A stretch of DNA of 42,409 bases from Scybalousia_A sp052170555 (lineage in GTDB: Bacteria > Bacteroidota > Bacteroidia > Bacteroidales > P3). The translations under genes were made by a program, and so were the position numbers. The DNA lies in NCBI GenBank assembly GCA_052170555.1, contig JBQNAI010000014.1:1-42409 (forward strand). Reading direction: 5' to 3'. Below, piece after piece: positions 26,792-35,835 of the stretch; positions within the stretch are counted from its first letter, which is position 1, and the number at the start of each line of letters is the position of its first letter. The notes under the pieces were generated by a model. That model was not told where the DNA came from. It saw only the letters and a list, made by a program, of their open reading frames with translations, and did not search any database.

Positions 26792-27610
26792 TTAATTTTG
26801 GGATTCAAAGTAAGTATATAGTAATTTCAAAACTCTTTTCTTGGGGAAAAGAGTAGGAAATATTTGGGTAATTACATCTTCGTTTGTAAGAAGTTTTCTG
26901 TAATCTGTTGGAGATATATCTTTTATCTCCTCAAATACAATATTCGCATTTTTATCAAAGTTAATTTCTGGCATATCTGACAAGTCTGCTTTCCATTTTT
27001 CTAAATATCGTAAAACTTCTTGCCAATTTACTTTATTAAAGTCTGGTTAAATCCCATTAAATAATTCTTCTCCATAAAACAAATAAGATATACATTGATA
27101 GTCCTCTTGTAATTTCTGCATTTCTTGTAAATAGAAATTTTTGTTTTTTATTAAAGAATCATCAATAAACCACATTATAGGGATAATTTCAAAATTAGGA
27201 TATTTTAAAGTAAGTGCGTAATATTTATTTTCAAAATTTGCAAATTGCCCTACTTTCTTTGTGCTATCGTGGTCATCTCTAACTTTTTGCTCTATCATAT
27301 ATAAAATATTGCCTTTGCTAAATAGTTGGTCTATATTCAATTCTTTATCATTAAGATATATTCTCTTCTCGTGTAATTCAAAACCTACTGCACTGAAGTA
27401 GCGTTCAAAAATAAATTCCAATGCATCGCCGAAACGGATTTCGTGGAATTGTGTTATGCTTTGTATAAGTTTTGTTTTTGGCTTGGTAGGTCTAAATAAG
27501 CCAACGTATATTTGTGAATTTTCTGCTATCTTTCTAATTAAGTTGCTGTAATTATTTTCAAATAATTTTACATGTAGACTTTGTTTGAAGTGTTCGTAAT
27601 CTAGTATCAT
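26792..27610 (-). pseudogene. HinfI-type restriction endonuclease, broken by an in-frame stop
   Basis: Read on the minus strand from the ATG at 27610, the frame gives 187 residues, then a TAA at 27049-27047, then continues in the same frame for 84 more residues to the stop at 26792. The full length of about 272 residues is close to that of HinfI. The most telling segment is IEQKVRDDHDSTKKVGQF, an E-x-K nuclease core followed by the HinfI-like DDHDSTKK block; the part after the stop (VNWQEVLRYLEKW ... TLFPKKRVLKLLYTYF) matches the expected C-terminus. HinfI-type enzymes cut GANTC. The ATG overlaps the methylase stop. The enzyme is probably inactive unless the truncated form works. Confidence 0.82.
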
Positions 27611-28687
27611 TACTTATTCCTTTTTTCGTTAGCTAAATACCTTAAAGAATCTATGCCAACAAACTCACCATCGTAAAAACAGTAAAAATAATCCCATCCA
27701 TTATTGTTGGCTCTATTAAGCAATTTTGCTGAAATTCTGTGAATGGAGTCTTTTTCTCCCTCAAATGTTGCATGACCATCAGAATTGAGAATAACCTCTT
27801 GTGATTTATCTCTATTAAATAGACATTGCCCCTTTTTCAAATAACCACTTACTATCAACTCTTTTAAGGAAACTTTAGGAGGTTTTACATCTAAAAGATT
27901 CTCTGAGTAAGTATCTAACTCTAATTGGACGTTTTGTATCCTCTTTGTCGCAGCCTGTATATATTTTTCTTTTTTTTCTATACCTATGTAATGACGTCCT
28001 AAACATTTTGCAATTGCTCCTGTTGTTCCTGTGCCGAAAAATGGATCCAAAATTACATCTCCTCGTTTTGTTGAGGAAATAATTACATTGTATAATAACT
28101 ATTCGGTTTTTTGAGTTGAGTGTATTTTATTTCCCTGTTTGTCTTTAAGACTTTCATTACCAATACAAATACTAATATTCCAAACACTTTTTATTTGTTT
28201 GTCATTATTGAGTGCTTTCATTGTCTTATAATTGAAACAGTATTTAGAGCCTTTATTTTTTGAACACCGAATAAGAGTCTCGTGTGAGTTTTGAAATCTC
28301 GTTCCTGCAAAGTTAGGTACAGCATTAGGCTTTGACAAAATAACATCATTTAGTATCCAAAAAACTAAGTCTTGCATTATGTAACCAAGACAAAAGATAT
28401 TTTGAAAAGAACCTATAAGCCAAATTGCACCGTCCTTTTTTAATATTCTTTTGCATTCACTTAACCATTCTTTACTGAAATTATCGTAATCATTTAGACT
28501 TGCAAATTTATCCCAAGCGTCATCAACTCCGCTAAAAATGTGTTACGTCCGTTCTTAATCGTTATCCTTCTGTCTGCATGTTATACGGTGGGTCCGCAAA
28601 GATTAAATCCATAGATGCGGACGGTAATGTTTTTAATACTTCTACGCAATCTCCTTTAATGATTGTATCTTTTGCTATATTTGGCAT
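27610..28687 (-). pseudogene. HinfI/CcrM-type adenine methyltransferase, broken by stops and a frameshift
   Basis: The N-terminus starts at the ATG at 28687 and reads MPNIAKDTIIKGDCVEVLK to the catalytic ADPPYN, but meets a TAA at 28564-28562. Homologous sequence resumes in another frame (SGVDDAWDKF from 28533), runs to a TAG at 28101-28099 (after STQKTE), and continues in that frame through DPFFGTGTTG to the stop at 27610. The C-terminus has the CcrM/HinfI-specific domain (AKLLNRANNNGWDYFY). Repaired, it would be about 358 residues, the size of M.HinfI. Such enzymes methylate adenine in GANTC. At least three lesions mean it is dead. Confidence 0.88.
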
Positions 28688-29164
28688 AACATATAATTTT
28701 TGTTTTTTGCGTTATGCCATTCTCTAAAATAATTTACAAAGACAACAAAATAAACACACGAATATTCACATGCTTATGTGTAATCTTCGCATAACCATAG
28801 AAAACGCAAACTCATGCCCACGTAGAGGCTAGTTGCATAATTGTTTGTATTCTCATCTATATGAAAGGTGCGAAGCTTCACGTTAACCTTTAAAACGAAC
28901 AACAAACGCTATTATTACTTTATTTATCAATTCCCTTTACTTAAAAGAAATAGGTCTATCCAACGTTTGACAAATGCAATGTTTCAAATAATTCATTGAT
29001 TGATAAAATTATCAAATAGAAAAGGTAAGTAAAAGAATAATCTTATCAGTATAATTTTACTACTACCCACATTATGAAAAGTAGAACAGAAGTTATCTCT
29101 ATTTTTTTTACTTTATTGATAAAGTTTTGCATAAGTCTTTTACTGCTGTTTCAGGTTTTCTTTA
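28688..29164. other. Intergenic stretch between the dead methylase and rnpB
   Basis: No ORF, tRNA or other RNA gene is supported in these roughly 480 bases. An 11-bp sequence tagttgcataa at 28830-28840 also occurs at 26766-26776, on the other side of the dead restriction-modification pair (see findings). Confidence 0.5.
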
Positions 29165-29172
29165 TAACTTTG
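29165..29172 (+). promoter_or_regulatory. -7 promoter box for rnpB
   Basis: TAacTTTG matches the Bacteroidota -7 consensus. The predicted start is near 29179, about 35 nt before the P1 helix of the RNase P RNA. No clear -33 TTG was found. Confidence 0.55.
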
Positions 29173-29212
29173 CACTGTGAAGTAAACTAAAAAATAGTTC
29201 ATTGATGTGTAT

Positions 29213-29614
29213 TAGGGATTGAGCGAATGTATCTGTCGCCGGGACGTAATGTTCGGGAGGAAAGTCCGAGCAACACAGAGCGTCATACTGTCTAACGGAC
29301 AGGCGGAAGTTTTATTTTTTTCTTCCGACAGATAGTGCAACAGAAAATAACCGCTTTGATACATTTTTCTTTTGTGTATTAAAGTAAGGGTGAAAAAGTG
29401 GGGTAAGAGCCTACTGCTATTATTAGAGATTGTAATATGCGTGCAAACCTTATGAGTTGAAAGTCCAAATATATTAGCATATAGTAATTACACATTACTG
29501 TAAAGTGGCTGCTCGCTACTGCTAAGGGGTAGGACGATAGAACTTTGCTGCAAAGTAAAGTGTAGATTAATGACAGATGAGAAACAGAACTCGGCTTACA
29601 AAACGCTCAACCCT
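29213..29614 (+). ncRNA. rnpB: RNase P RNA, bacterial type A
   Basis: The catalytic RNA that removes 5' leaders from tRNA precursors. Diagnostic parts are in order: gaggaaagtccgagc (CR-I region, about 29257), a purine-rich agggtgaaaaagtggggtaa segment, and acagaactcggcttac at about 29585 (CR-V). The ends pair as helix P1: gggattgagcg (29215-29225) with cgctcaaccc (29604-29613), one A bulged. The RNA is about 400 nt, normal for the class. A T-run follows P1. The short ORF that overlaps its 3' end is not a gene. Confidence 0.95.
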
Positions 29615-29967
29615 TTTGTTATTCTTTCTATCGGGTCAATAAATTTTATAACTGTACTTATCAAAATATTTTTTTATTTCAATATTCCTAAAATTTTACT
29701 TCTAATTAAATTCAAATCACAATTGTTAAAACCAAAGTGTGAGATTAGCAAATTGTTTCTTGACATTAATAGATTGTTTCTTGACATTAATAAAACAGTA
29801 TTGCAATACATAAAATTTGATATAATAATACAATAGTTTCAATTAGATATAATGTTGTAGATATACGATAAGTGTATTATCAGCTCCATAAATTATATGG
29901 ATAAAAAGGGTAAAAGGTTTGCATTTATAACACAACACATTAGTAATAAAAAATGTATTTCATTTAA
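29615..29967. other. Intergenic stretch between rnpB and cas2
   Basis: AT-rich, with no supported gene; an ORF starting in rnpB reads through it but has low-complexity content. It carries a two-copy 21-bp tandem repeat (next entry) and ends at the stop of cas2. Confidence 0.5.
29752..29793. repeat. Two-copy 21-bp tandem repeat
   Basis: The 21-bp unit attgtttcttgacattaata(g/a) is present twice in direct contact (29752-29772, 29773-29793), differing only at the last base. The period equals that of the minisatellites at the left end of the window, but the sequence is different. Confidence 0.8.
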
Positions 29968-30303
29968 TTAAAAAAGTTCTAGTTGCTGCCCCAAATTTGG
30001 CAATTCCTTTTCTTTTCTTCCAAAAAATAATTCCATCTCTCCAAACTGTTTATCAGTTATAGATAAAATTCCAACATGTCCATGTACAGGCAATATACGT
30101 TTAACCCTATTTATATGGACTTTTGCATTTTCTTTACTTGGACAATGACGTAAGTATATGGAAAATTGAAACATCGAAAATCCATCAGAGAGAAGTTTTT
30201 TACGAAAATCCGAATAAATCTTTCGCTCTCTTTTTGTTTCTGTCGGTAAATCAAAAAATATCATAACCCACATAACTCTATAAGCGTTGAAGCGTTTAGA
30301 CAT
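29968..30303 (-). CDS. cas2: CRISPR-associated endoribonuclease/adaptation protein Cas2 (type II-C)
   Basis: A 111-residue protein with the Cas2 ferredoxin-like fold pattern: MWVMIFFDLPTET near residue 11 with the conserved Asp18, then FRKKLLSDGFSMFQFSIYLRHC and HVGILSITDKQFGEMELFFG. It partners Cas1 as the structural core of the spacer-integration complex. It overlaps the end of cas1 by 8 bp and is the last gene of the cas operon. Length is typical for type II Cas2. Confidence 0.97.
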   Translation of the reverse strand: MSKRFNAYRVMWVMIFFDLPTETKRERKIYSDFRKKLLSDGFSMFQFSIYLRHCPSKENAKVHINRVKRILPVHGHVGILSITDKQFGEMELFFGRKEKELPNLGQQLELF

Positions 30304-31198
30304 TAAAAATAGGGTATTTTATCTTACGTCTTGTTCCTAAAAAACAATCCTCTAACGATTGTGCCGTTTCTAAAACCGCTAACTGTAATGGACGTACTTG
30401 TTTATTAATCTTCACATCTACAACGGTTAAACTTAATAATGATGTTTTGATTTCTTTTGTCACTTCCTCTATCTGGGGATATTTCTTAATGGTTTCAATC
30501 ACTAAATTGTCTGCATAAGGTCTGTACGGTTCCATTATGTCATCAGCTAAACAGTATGCATTATAACGATTACTATGATGAATTCCCAAAGTGGGTAGCA
30601 GCCCTGAGGCGACCAAACTACGAGCAGTTATTGCTCTGAGTATTGCGTATGTATAATTAAAAAAATTATTGGGGTACTTACCAAAGCGTTCTCGTTTAAA
30701 ATTTGCATGGGTTTCCAGTAGGTTTTTCCAATAATAAGCGGCAGCACGAGCTTCGTAGTTAGTAGAATCACCCGACAAAACACTCTTTGACCAATGTAAC
30801 ATATTCCGCATAGGTTTTCCAGTGATATGATTTAACAACATTGCTTGATTATATATTTTACTTCGTACCGTTTGTTGCCAGAGGTTTTTCTTTAATACTT
30901 CTGAGGCGTTAATTTGCAATTCAAATCTTTCTTGTTGCAATACATTACCATCCAAACACAAATGCATACCAATAGGATGATGAGAAAAATCGCAAGTTAT
31001 TATAGCTACGTTATTTTCAAGTAACTTTACCATAACATTTTGAGTAATTACTATTTGGGAATTATCTAACACTACAACACCTATATCTTCTATTGGTATA
31101 AATCGCCTTTCATTAACTTGTTTGGAGCAAATAACCAATTGTTCTAACTCAGTGCTTAGATAAGTAGGATTATTAAAACACAAAACACGTTTAATCAT
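30296..31198 (-). CDS. cas1: CRISPR-associated integrase Cas1 (type II-C)
   Basis: A 300-residue spacer integrase. The beta-sheet N-terminal domain starts MIKRVLCFNN. The C-terminal helical domain has the metal-ligand regions: Glu in NYEARAAAYYW, His in TLGIHHSNRYNAYCLADD, and an acidic residue in DDIMEPYRP. Length fits type II Cas1. It lies 67 bp after cas9 and overlaps cas2. Its start codon (31198-31196) is inside the right-hand arm, in mRNA terms, of a 29-bp hairpin at 31189-31251, which could limit its translation. No Csn2 or Cas4 gene is present, consistent with II-C. Confidence 0.97.
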   Translation of the reverse strand: MIKRVLCFNNPTYLSTELEQLVICSKQVNERRFIPIEDIGVVVLDNSQIVITQNVMVKLLENNVAIITCDFSHHPIGMHLCLDGNVLQQERFELQINASEVLKKNLWQQTVRSKIYNQAMLLNHITGKPMRNMLHWSKSVLSGDSTNYEARAAAYYWKNLLETHANFKRERFGKYPNNFFNYTYAILRAITARSLVASGLLPTLGIHHSNRYNAYCLADDIMEPYRPYADNLVIETIKKYPQIEEVTKEIKTSLLSLTVVDVKINKQVRPLQLAVLETAQSLEDCFLGTRRKIKYPIFNV

Positions 31199-31251
31199 CG
31201 TATAATGAGTGGTTAAATTGTATTTAACTACTCATTATACGATGATTAAAC
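31189..31251 (-). promoter_or_regulatory. 29-bp palindrome spanning the cas1 start codon
   Basis: Arms 31189-31217 and 31223-31251 are reverse complements with one mismatch (A opposite C in the cas-sense mRNA) and a 5-nt loop. In the mRNA the second arm contains ACG-AUG-AUU-AAA-C, the start of cas1, so the start codon is fully paired when the hairpin forms. The first arm begins 15 bp after the cas9 stop. There is no T-run on the cas side, so it does not look like a simple intrinsic terminator. Confidence 0.85.
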
Positions 31252-31265
31252 CAAAATGTTTCTTT

Positions 31266-34200
31266 TTAATACTCCCCTACTGCAACTATCTTTCCTATAT
31301 GATTGATTCTAACCTTGACTATATCTTCTATTCCTGCCAAACCAACTCGTTTCCAAGCAATATCACGCAACACATTTACATCACTAGTTTTAGTTTCCAA
31401 ATGGTGCATAAACCAATAATTCCGTGTAGAAACTTTGCGTACTCTAAAAAGATGGGGAGACAATGTAGCATAATTTTGTTCATTCATAATAAATTCCATA
31501 GTTAATTCCTTAGGATTAAATCCTTTGTCATCAGGGAAAAGAAAATACTCATTTTTCTTCATAGAGAACAAGAATGTCCAACCTTCTTCTCTCTTAAAAG
31601 TTTTATCTATAATAGGAAGGTTATTACCAACCCTTATAATCGCTTCATAAAAAGATACAACATTTTCTTTTAATACCCCATTATTATCCTTGTATATGGC
31701 AATATGATGATTATTAGACGTTTGAACAAAATCCACAGGTTGACTATTCCCATTATTATCTATAATCAATCTATTATTATTATCTCTTTTAGTATGTATA
31801 GGCTCTGCAATATTTATATCAGTAACAGTTACCCTTTTTATTGAAATACCTTTTTCTTTATTCATCCAAATAGGATTGTCCTCTAAATTCACAAATGCCT
31901 TTGCAGGATCATCTCCATATTGTTTCAACCTATTTTTAAGAATTTCCCTTATTCCATTATCAATAACCTTATTTACTTTTAAATTCTTATCTATTGATGT
32001 ACGTTTTGTGTATATGACTTCGAAAGTAACAGTTTTTATTCTCTCAGGTACTTTTTTTGACAATTCTATATCGTAGTAAATAGGATTTTTACACAAAGAA
32101 TTTCCCCCAGTAAAAGCTTTCTTAGGGTTATCACCGTACTCTTTCAATCTTTTTAATAACGCCTCTCTATAAACTTTGCAAGTTACTGTCATAATTTTCT
32201 CTCTATCAAAACTACTATCTATATTTTCTAATTTAGCTATACACTTTTTTATCCTACCATATATAGTTTCATTATGCAATTTTCCTCTAGGTGTCAATTG
32301 CACTCGTTTATTATTACCATCCTTAGTTTTTGTAATATTGATATTACAAGTAACTACTTTATTCTTAGCCTTTATTGATACTAAAATATTCTCTAAATGT
32401 TTCTTAGTCTCACTTCTAAATTCGTTTATCGGCATAGGAGGATTAAATCTCAATTTTTGATGAGAATCCTTGCTCAATTCTTTTTGTTCTATGGCATAAA
32501 CACTAGAACTTTTATCACTCCTGTCTTTCACATTATTGAGATACTGTATAAAAGACGGCTTGGTAAATGCTATTGTCAAAGCATCCATAGCATGATGTCT
32601 ATGATCATCCCTCTTACTCCAGTCTTTAATAGTACCTATACTCCTACCATCCCTGTTTTCTTCTATTTTAGTTTGACCAATTGCATGATACTTCTCCCAA
32701 TTCAATTCTTGCATAACATTAACTATTTGCCAATCAATACGGAGCCTAGAGGTAACACTGCCTGTTGTAGTATTAACCTCTTTAGCTATGGAAAGCAATA
32801 ATTCTCTTGCCTTTCTGGCTATGTACTGTGAATCTTTTAGATCTCTATTTATGAAGTCCTCAGATATATTTGAGGATGTAGTCTTTAAATTCTTATATTT
32901 AGCAGTTCTAATTAATCCTTTTTCCCACAATTTTCTTATTTTATTCAAATAGTTCGCCAATCCATTCTCTCCATATTCTTCTTCTACAAAATCATACGCC
33001 GTTCTATTGCCCTTTTTTATATTAACATCTCGTAATTCCAAGGTTTTATTTGAAAAAGAATTGTCAAAAAGTTTTGATTGCGGGATTATATGTTCTATAT
33101 CAAACTTCTTATCAAAAACTTCTTCCCGACTAATGTACGTATCTGAATAAAGAGTTTTATAACCGTTACCTTCCAACTCTTTCCACAACTTATAACGTGT
33201 AATATCATTTGAACTTACATATTTAAATGGGAATATCTCTTGTATTTCTTTCTCGTATTTTTCGTTCAATTTTGAATTCTCTTTTATACTTCTAGCTAAT
33301 TGTTCTCTTTCTTGGGCGTTTTTTTTCAATTCTCTTGCAAGCTCAATTCTTATCTCATCAAGTTCACCGTAGGTAATCACAATCTCATTAACTACATTAA
33401 CCATCTGATTAAGAATTTTTTCAACTATCGGATTTCTTAAACTATTTTTAGGTAATAATTCCAATTTTTTCGCCAATACTTTGCTATCTATCTGTTCTTT
33501 CGTTAAAGATTGTGGCGAATGGTTGTATCCGGCACAAGAGCATGCCTCACTGTACTTCATTCCTTTCTTCAAATAAGGAAGTATTTTTTTGATAGCTTTT
33601 GATGAAAGATTAGAATAATTTTCGTCAAAGCTAATGTTAGCTAGTTTTCTTGCCTCATCCCTTGAAAAATTATAATCCTCCTCTAATTTTTTTATTAAAT
33701 TATCATTCCCCGTTGGGCTATTATCTCCCTCATATGAGTAAAGCAAATGCCAAAGTTTGACTATTTTTTGTTCATTCTCATTGATACTACTATCAAAACT
33801 GTATTCTTCATTGCCTTTTAAAGAAGGAACAGCTTTATATAGTTTGTTCAAAGTAGTATTTCCTTCAATCTGTTCATAATTTAATTGAATATCTTTATTG
33901 TTATTAAACAAAAGTTTTATGATATTTTTATTTTTCAAGTTACCCTTGTTTTTCAATTCATTATATATTTGATTTTTCTCATCAATCTCCAAATTTCTTG
34001 TATTTTGTCCAACTTCTATTACTCTCAAATTATTGATTGTTTGCCATATTCTGAATTCTTGAAAATACAAAGAAGATTTAGGGCATACTCTTAGCCCTGT
34101 TCTTTTTTGTACATACTTACCATCAACAATTATTTTAATGTCCCTACTTTCAAATATGCAAAAATCCAATTTCTTCTTTTGACTTTTCAGCTTTCTTTGG

Positions 34201-35297
34201 TAGAAAATTTTTTTTTCTTTTATTGTATTTTTCAAATCATTTGAGAGTTCTTTGTAAAACTCTGCCTGTTTATTCCATATTTTTTCAAATTCCTCTGCAT
34301 AGTCTTGTCTATAAAAAACCATATTCTTCAAGCCTTGGTGAGGATTATCACGTATTATTTTATAAAGATACTGTCCCACTGTCTGATTTTTAAAATACAG
34401 TTCTTTACTTCTATCACTTATAGCATTCAAATATCCAGATGCACCACTTATCTGACCATTAATATCAGCAATAACATACACTAATTCCTCTGCATTAAGT
34501 TTTCTTGTCAGACTATCATTTCTCAGTTGGAACTCTTGTAACTTTTTTGTTTTTTTATCCGCCCCAAACTCTACACTCTGTAACTTATATTTTCCCTCAA
34601 ACAGATATAAAGTACTTTTTTTATTCTTCCCTTTTAGTTGATTGTAAAAATCATCAGTTAAAATATCGTTATAGTATTCTTTCTGAATATCCCATATCTT
34701 ATCAAGCTCTTGTTGTAAATCTGAGACATAAAAATCTGGCAAATTTTCTTTACCTTCTTTCAATAATTCCAAACTATATTGTGCTGGTGTCAGTCCTCTC
34801 TCATACAATATTTTAGCTACATCTTTAGAGTCTATTAATTGTCCATCTTCTTTATCACTTACTTTTACTTTTCTATTACTTTTGTAGCCTCTTTTACCAT
34901 TAATTGAAAGCAATATACGTGCAAATTCGTCCAATGTCACCTGCTCATCAACTGCTTTGGCTCTTAATCTAAGTGTTTCAAAGGTTGAATTCTTTCCATT
35001 TTCAGATAATAAAAAACTTCCATCAATTATTTGATTCTCTTTCAAAATCTCCAAAAGTTTTGCTCTACGCTGACGAAAACGTTGTAAGTTTCTTCTTGCC
35101 GAACGTTTCAATCTCCGCTCTGCATTTATAGTTATACTCTTCCCTTCTTTAAAGTTATCTCGCTCTTCTGTGGTTAAAGGGACAACTCTTACCCCTAAAC
35201 GAACAATAGAGTTAGTTTCATTATCATTTTCTGCTTCATTAACAACGGCCCATCCTATAGAACTTACTCCTAAGTCCAATCCTAATATTTTTTTCAT
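31266..35297 (-). CDS. cas9: Cas9 RNA-guided DNA endonuclease (type II-C)
   Basis: A 1343-residue effector nuclease. RuvC-I is KILGLDLGVSSIGWAV with Asp8; the Arg-rich bridge helix follows (RRLKRSARRNLQRFRQRR). RuvC-II has Glu652 in IRIELAREL, the HNH domain has His736 in FDIEHIIPQSKLFDNSFSNK, and RuvC-III has His901-His902 and Asp905 in DHRHHAMDAL. All catalytic residues are intact. It uses crRNA from the array at 6871-8147 and the tracrRNA encoded divergently 107 bp upstream. The size lies among the larger II-C forms seen in Bacteroidota. The PAM cannot be read from the protein. It is the first gene of a cas9-cas1-cas2 operon with no fourth gene. Confidence 0.98.
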   Translation of the reverse strand: MKKILGLDLGVSSIGWAVVNEAENDNETNSIVRLGVRVVPLTTEERDNFKEGKSITINAERRLKRSARRNLQRFRQRRAKLLEILKENQIIDGSFLLSENGKNSTFETLRLRAKAVDEQVTLDEFARILLSINGKRGYKSNRKVKVSDKEDGQLIDSKDVAKILYERGLTPAQYSLELLKEGKENLPDFYVSDLQQELDKIWDIQKEYYNDILTDDFYNQLKGKNKKSTLYLFEGKYKLQSVEFGADKKTKKLQEFQLRNDSLTRKLNAEELVYVIADINGQISGASGYLNAISDRSKELYFKNQTVGQYLYKIIRDNPHQGLKNMVFYRQDYAEEFEKIWNKQAEFYKELSNDLKNTIKEKKIFYQRKLKSQKKKLDFCIFESRDIKIIVDGKYVQKRTGLRVCPKSSLYFQEFRIWQTINNLRVIEVGQNTRNLEIDEKNQIYNELKNKGNLKNKNIIKLLFNNNKDIQLNYEQIEGNTTLNKLYKAVPSLKGNEEYSFDSSINENEQKIVKLWHLLYSYEGDNSPTGNDNLIKKLEEDYNFSRDEARKLANISFDENYSNLSSKAIKKILPYLKKGMKYSEACSCAGYNHSPQSLTKEQIDSKVLAKKLELLPKNSLRNPIVEKILNQMVNVVNEIVITYGELDEIRIELARELKKNAQEREQLARSIKENSKLNEKYEKEIQEIFPFKYVSSNDITRYKLWKELEGNGYKTLYSDTYISREEVFDKKFDIEHIIPQSKLFDNSFSNKTLELRDVNIKKGNRTAYDFVEEEYGENGLANYLNKIRKLWEKGLIRTAKYKNLKTTSSNISEDFINRDLKDSQYIARKARELLLSIAKEVNTTTGSVTSRLRIDWQIVNVMQELNWEKYHAIGQTKIEENRDGRSIGTIKDWSKRDDHRHHAMDALTIAFTKPSFIQYLNNVKDRSDKSSSVYAIEQKELSKDSHQKLRFNPPMPINEFRSETKKHLENILVSIKAKNKVVTCNINITKTKDGNNKRVQLTPRGKLHNETIYGRIKKCIAKLENIDSSFDREKIMTVTCKVYREALLKRLKEYGDNPKKAFTGGNSLCKNPIYYDIELSKKVPERIKTVTFEVIYTKRTSIDKNLKVNKVIDNGIREILKNRLKQYGDDPAKAFVNLEDNPIWMNKEKGISIKRVTVTDINIAEPIHTKRDNNNRLIIDNNGNSQPVDFVQTSNNHHIAIYKDNNGVLKENVVSFYEAIIRVGNNLPIIDKTFKREEGWTFLFSMKKNEYFLFPDDKGFNPKELTMEFIMNEQNYATLSPHLFRVRKVSTRNYWFMHHLETKTSDVNVLRDIAWKRVGLAGIEDIVKVRINHIGKIVAVGEY

Positions 35298-35369
35298 ATC
35301 CTTATCAGTTATTTTTGGATTGCAAAGTTAAAAATATTACCGCTAATAAAAAAAATTATCATAGATATT

Positions 35370-35399
35370 TTGTTAGTATTGAAAAAATTCGTAATTTTG
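35370..35399 (+). promoter_or_regulatory. tracrRNA promoter
   Basis: TTG (35370-35372), 19 nt, then TAatTTTG (35392-35399) fits the Bacteroidota -33/-7 promoter. The spacing of 19 nt is identical to that of the promoter motif inside the CRISPR repeats. Predicted start is near 35406, at the beginning of the anti-repeat. Confidence 0.75.
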
Positions 35400-35403
35400 C
35401 AGC

Positions 35404-35483
35404 ACGAAATGAAAGCAATTCACAATAAGGATTATTCCGTTGTGAAAACATCGGAGACAGGGCTTGTTCTTGTCTCCTTTTTT
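35404..35483 (+). ncRNA. tracrRNA for the type II-C system
   Basis: 35404-35427 (acgaaatgaaagcaattcacaa...) is complementary to the first 24 nt of the minus-strand CRISPR repeat: about 23 pairs, one terminal G-U and a single bulged A in the crRNA. It is followed by a nexus-like mini-hairpin (aaGGAttatTCC) and by an intrinsic terminator. This is the layout of II-C tracrRNAs. It is transcribed divergently from cas9 from the promoter at 35370. The 5' end is inferred from the promoter; RNA of about 80 nt is predicted. Confidence 0.9.
35453..35483 (+). terminator. tracrRNA terminator
   Basis: Arms ggagaca (35453-35459) and tgtctcc (35471-35477) with an 11-nt loop, followed by six T. A standard intrinsic terminator that also forms the last stem of the tracrRNA. 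Confidence 0.9.
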
Positions 35484-35835
35484 ATTGTGTGGATGTCTAT
35501 CTTATACACAAAACCGTTATGAAAAATTGAAATCTATATATACACACCAAAATATTAAAATAGAAATCATCTTGACTTTCCTCTCTTTCTTCTCTTTTTC
35601 AGAAAAATTAGTATAAATACGATATAGTTCCGTCCCTCCCAACTAGCCTGTGTGTTTGTAGTTCCTATTCAACACTCCTCTGTATGACCTCATCCACACA
35701 TTGATTCTTTCAATACTGTATCTCTCCTAATAAAGCAGTTCATCCTGAAAACCTTCTTCTCTTTATCCTTTTCTGCATTCGTTGAAGCTCACATTTGAGA
35801 ACACTTCCTGACCAGGGTATGCTCGCCTGATTTAT
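35484..35835. other. Junction between the cas locus and the prophage remnant
   Basis: About 350 bases with no supported gene. Base composition becomes less AT-rich from about 35600 to 35830 and short open stretches occur on the minus strand, none with a recognisable domain. The left end of the prophage remnant should fall in or near this stretch, but no clear attachment site or TG...CA-type end was identified. Confidence 0.45.

Noticed and set aside
28688..29212. tRNA or tmRNA in the gap before rnpB
   Set aside because: No TTCGA or GGTTC arm with a matching acceptor stem could be found.
29570..29836. ORF of 88 codons overlapping the end of rnpB
   Set aside because: Its start lies inside the conserved 3' part of RNase P RNA, and the rest is low-complexity AT-rich sequence.
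31209..31505. Plus-strand ORF starting in the cas1-cas9 palindrome
   Set aside because: The inverted copy of the cas1 start creates an ATG on the plus strand, but the frame is antisense to cas9 and has no domain.
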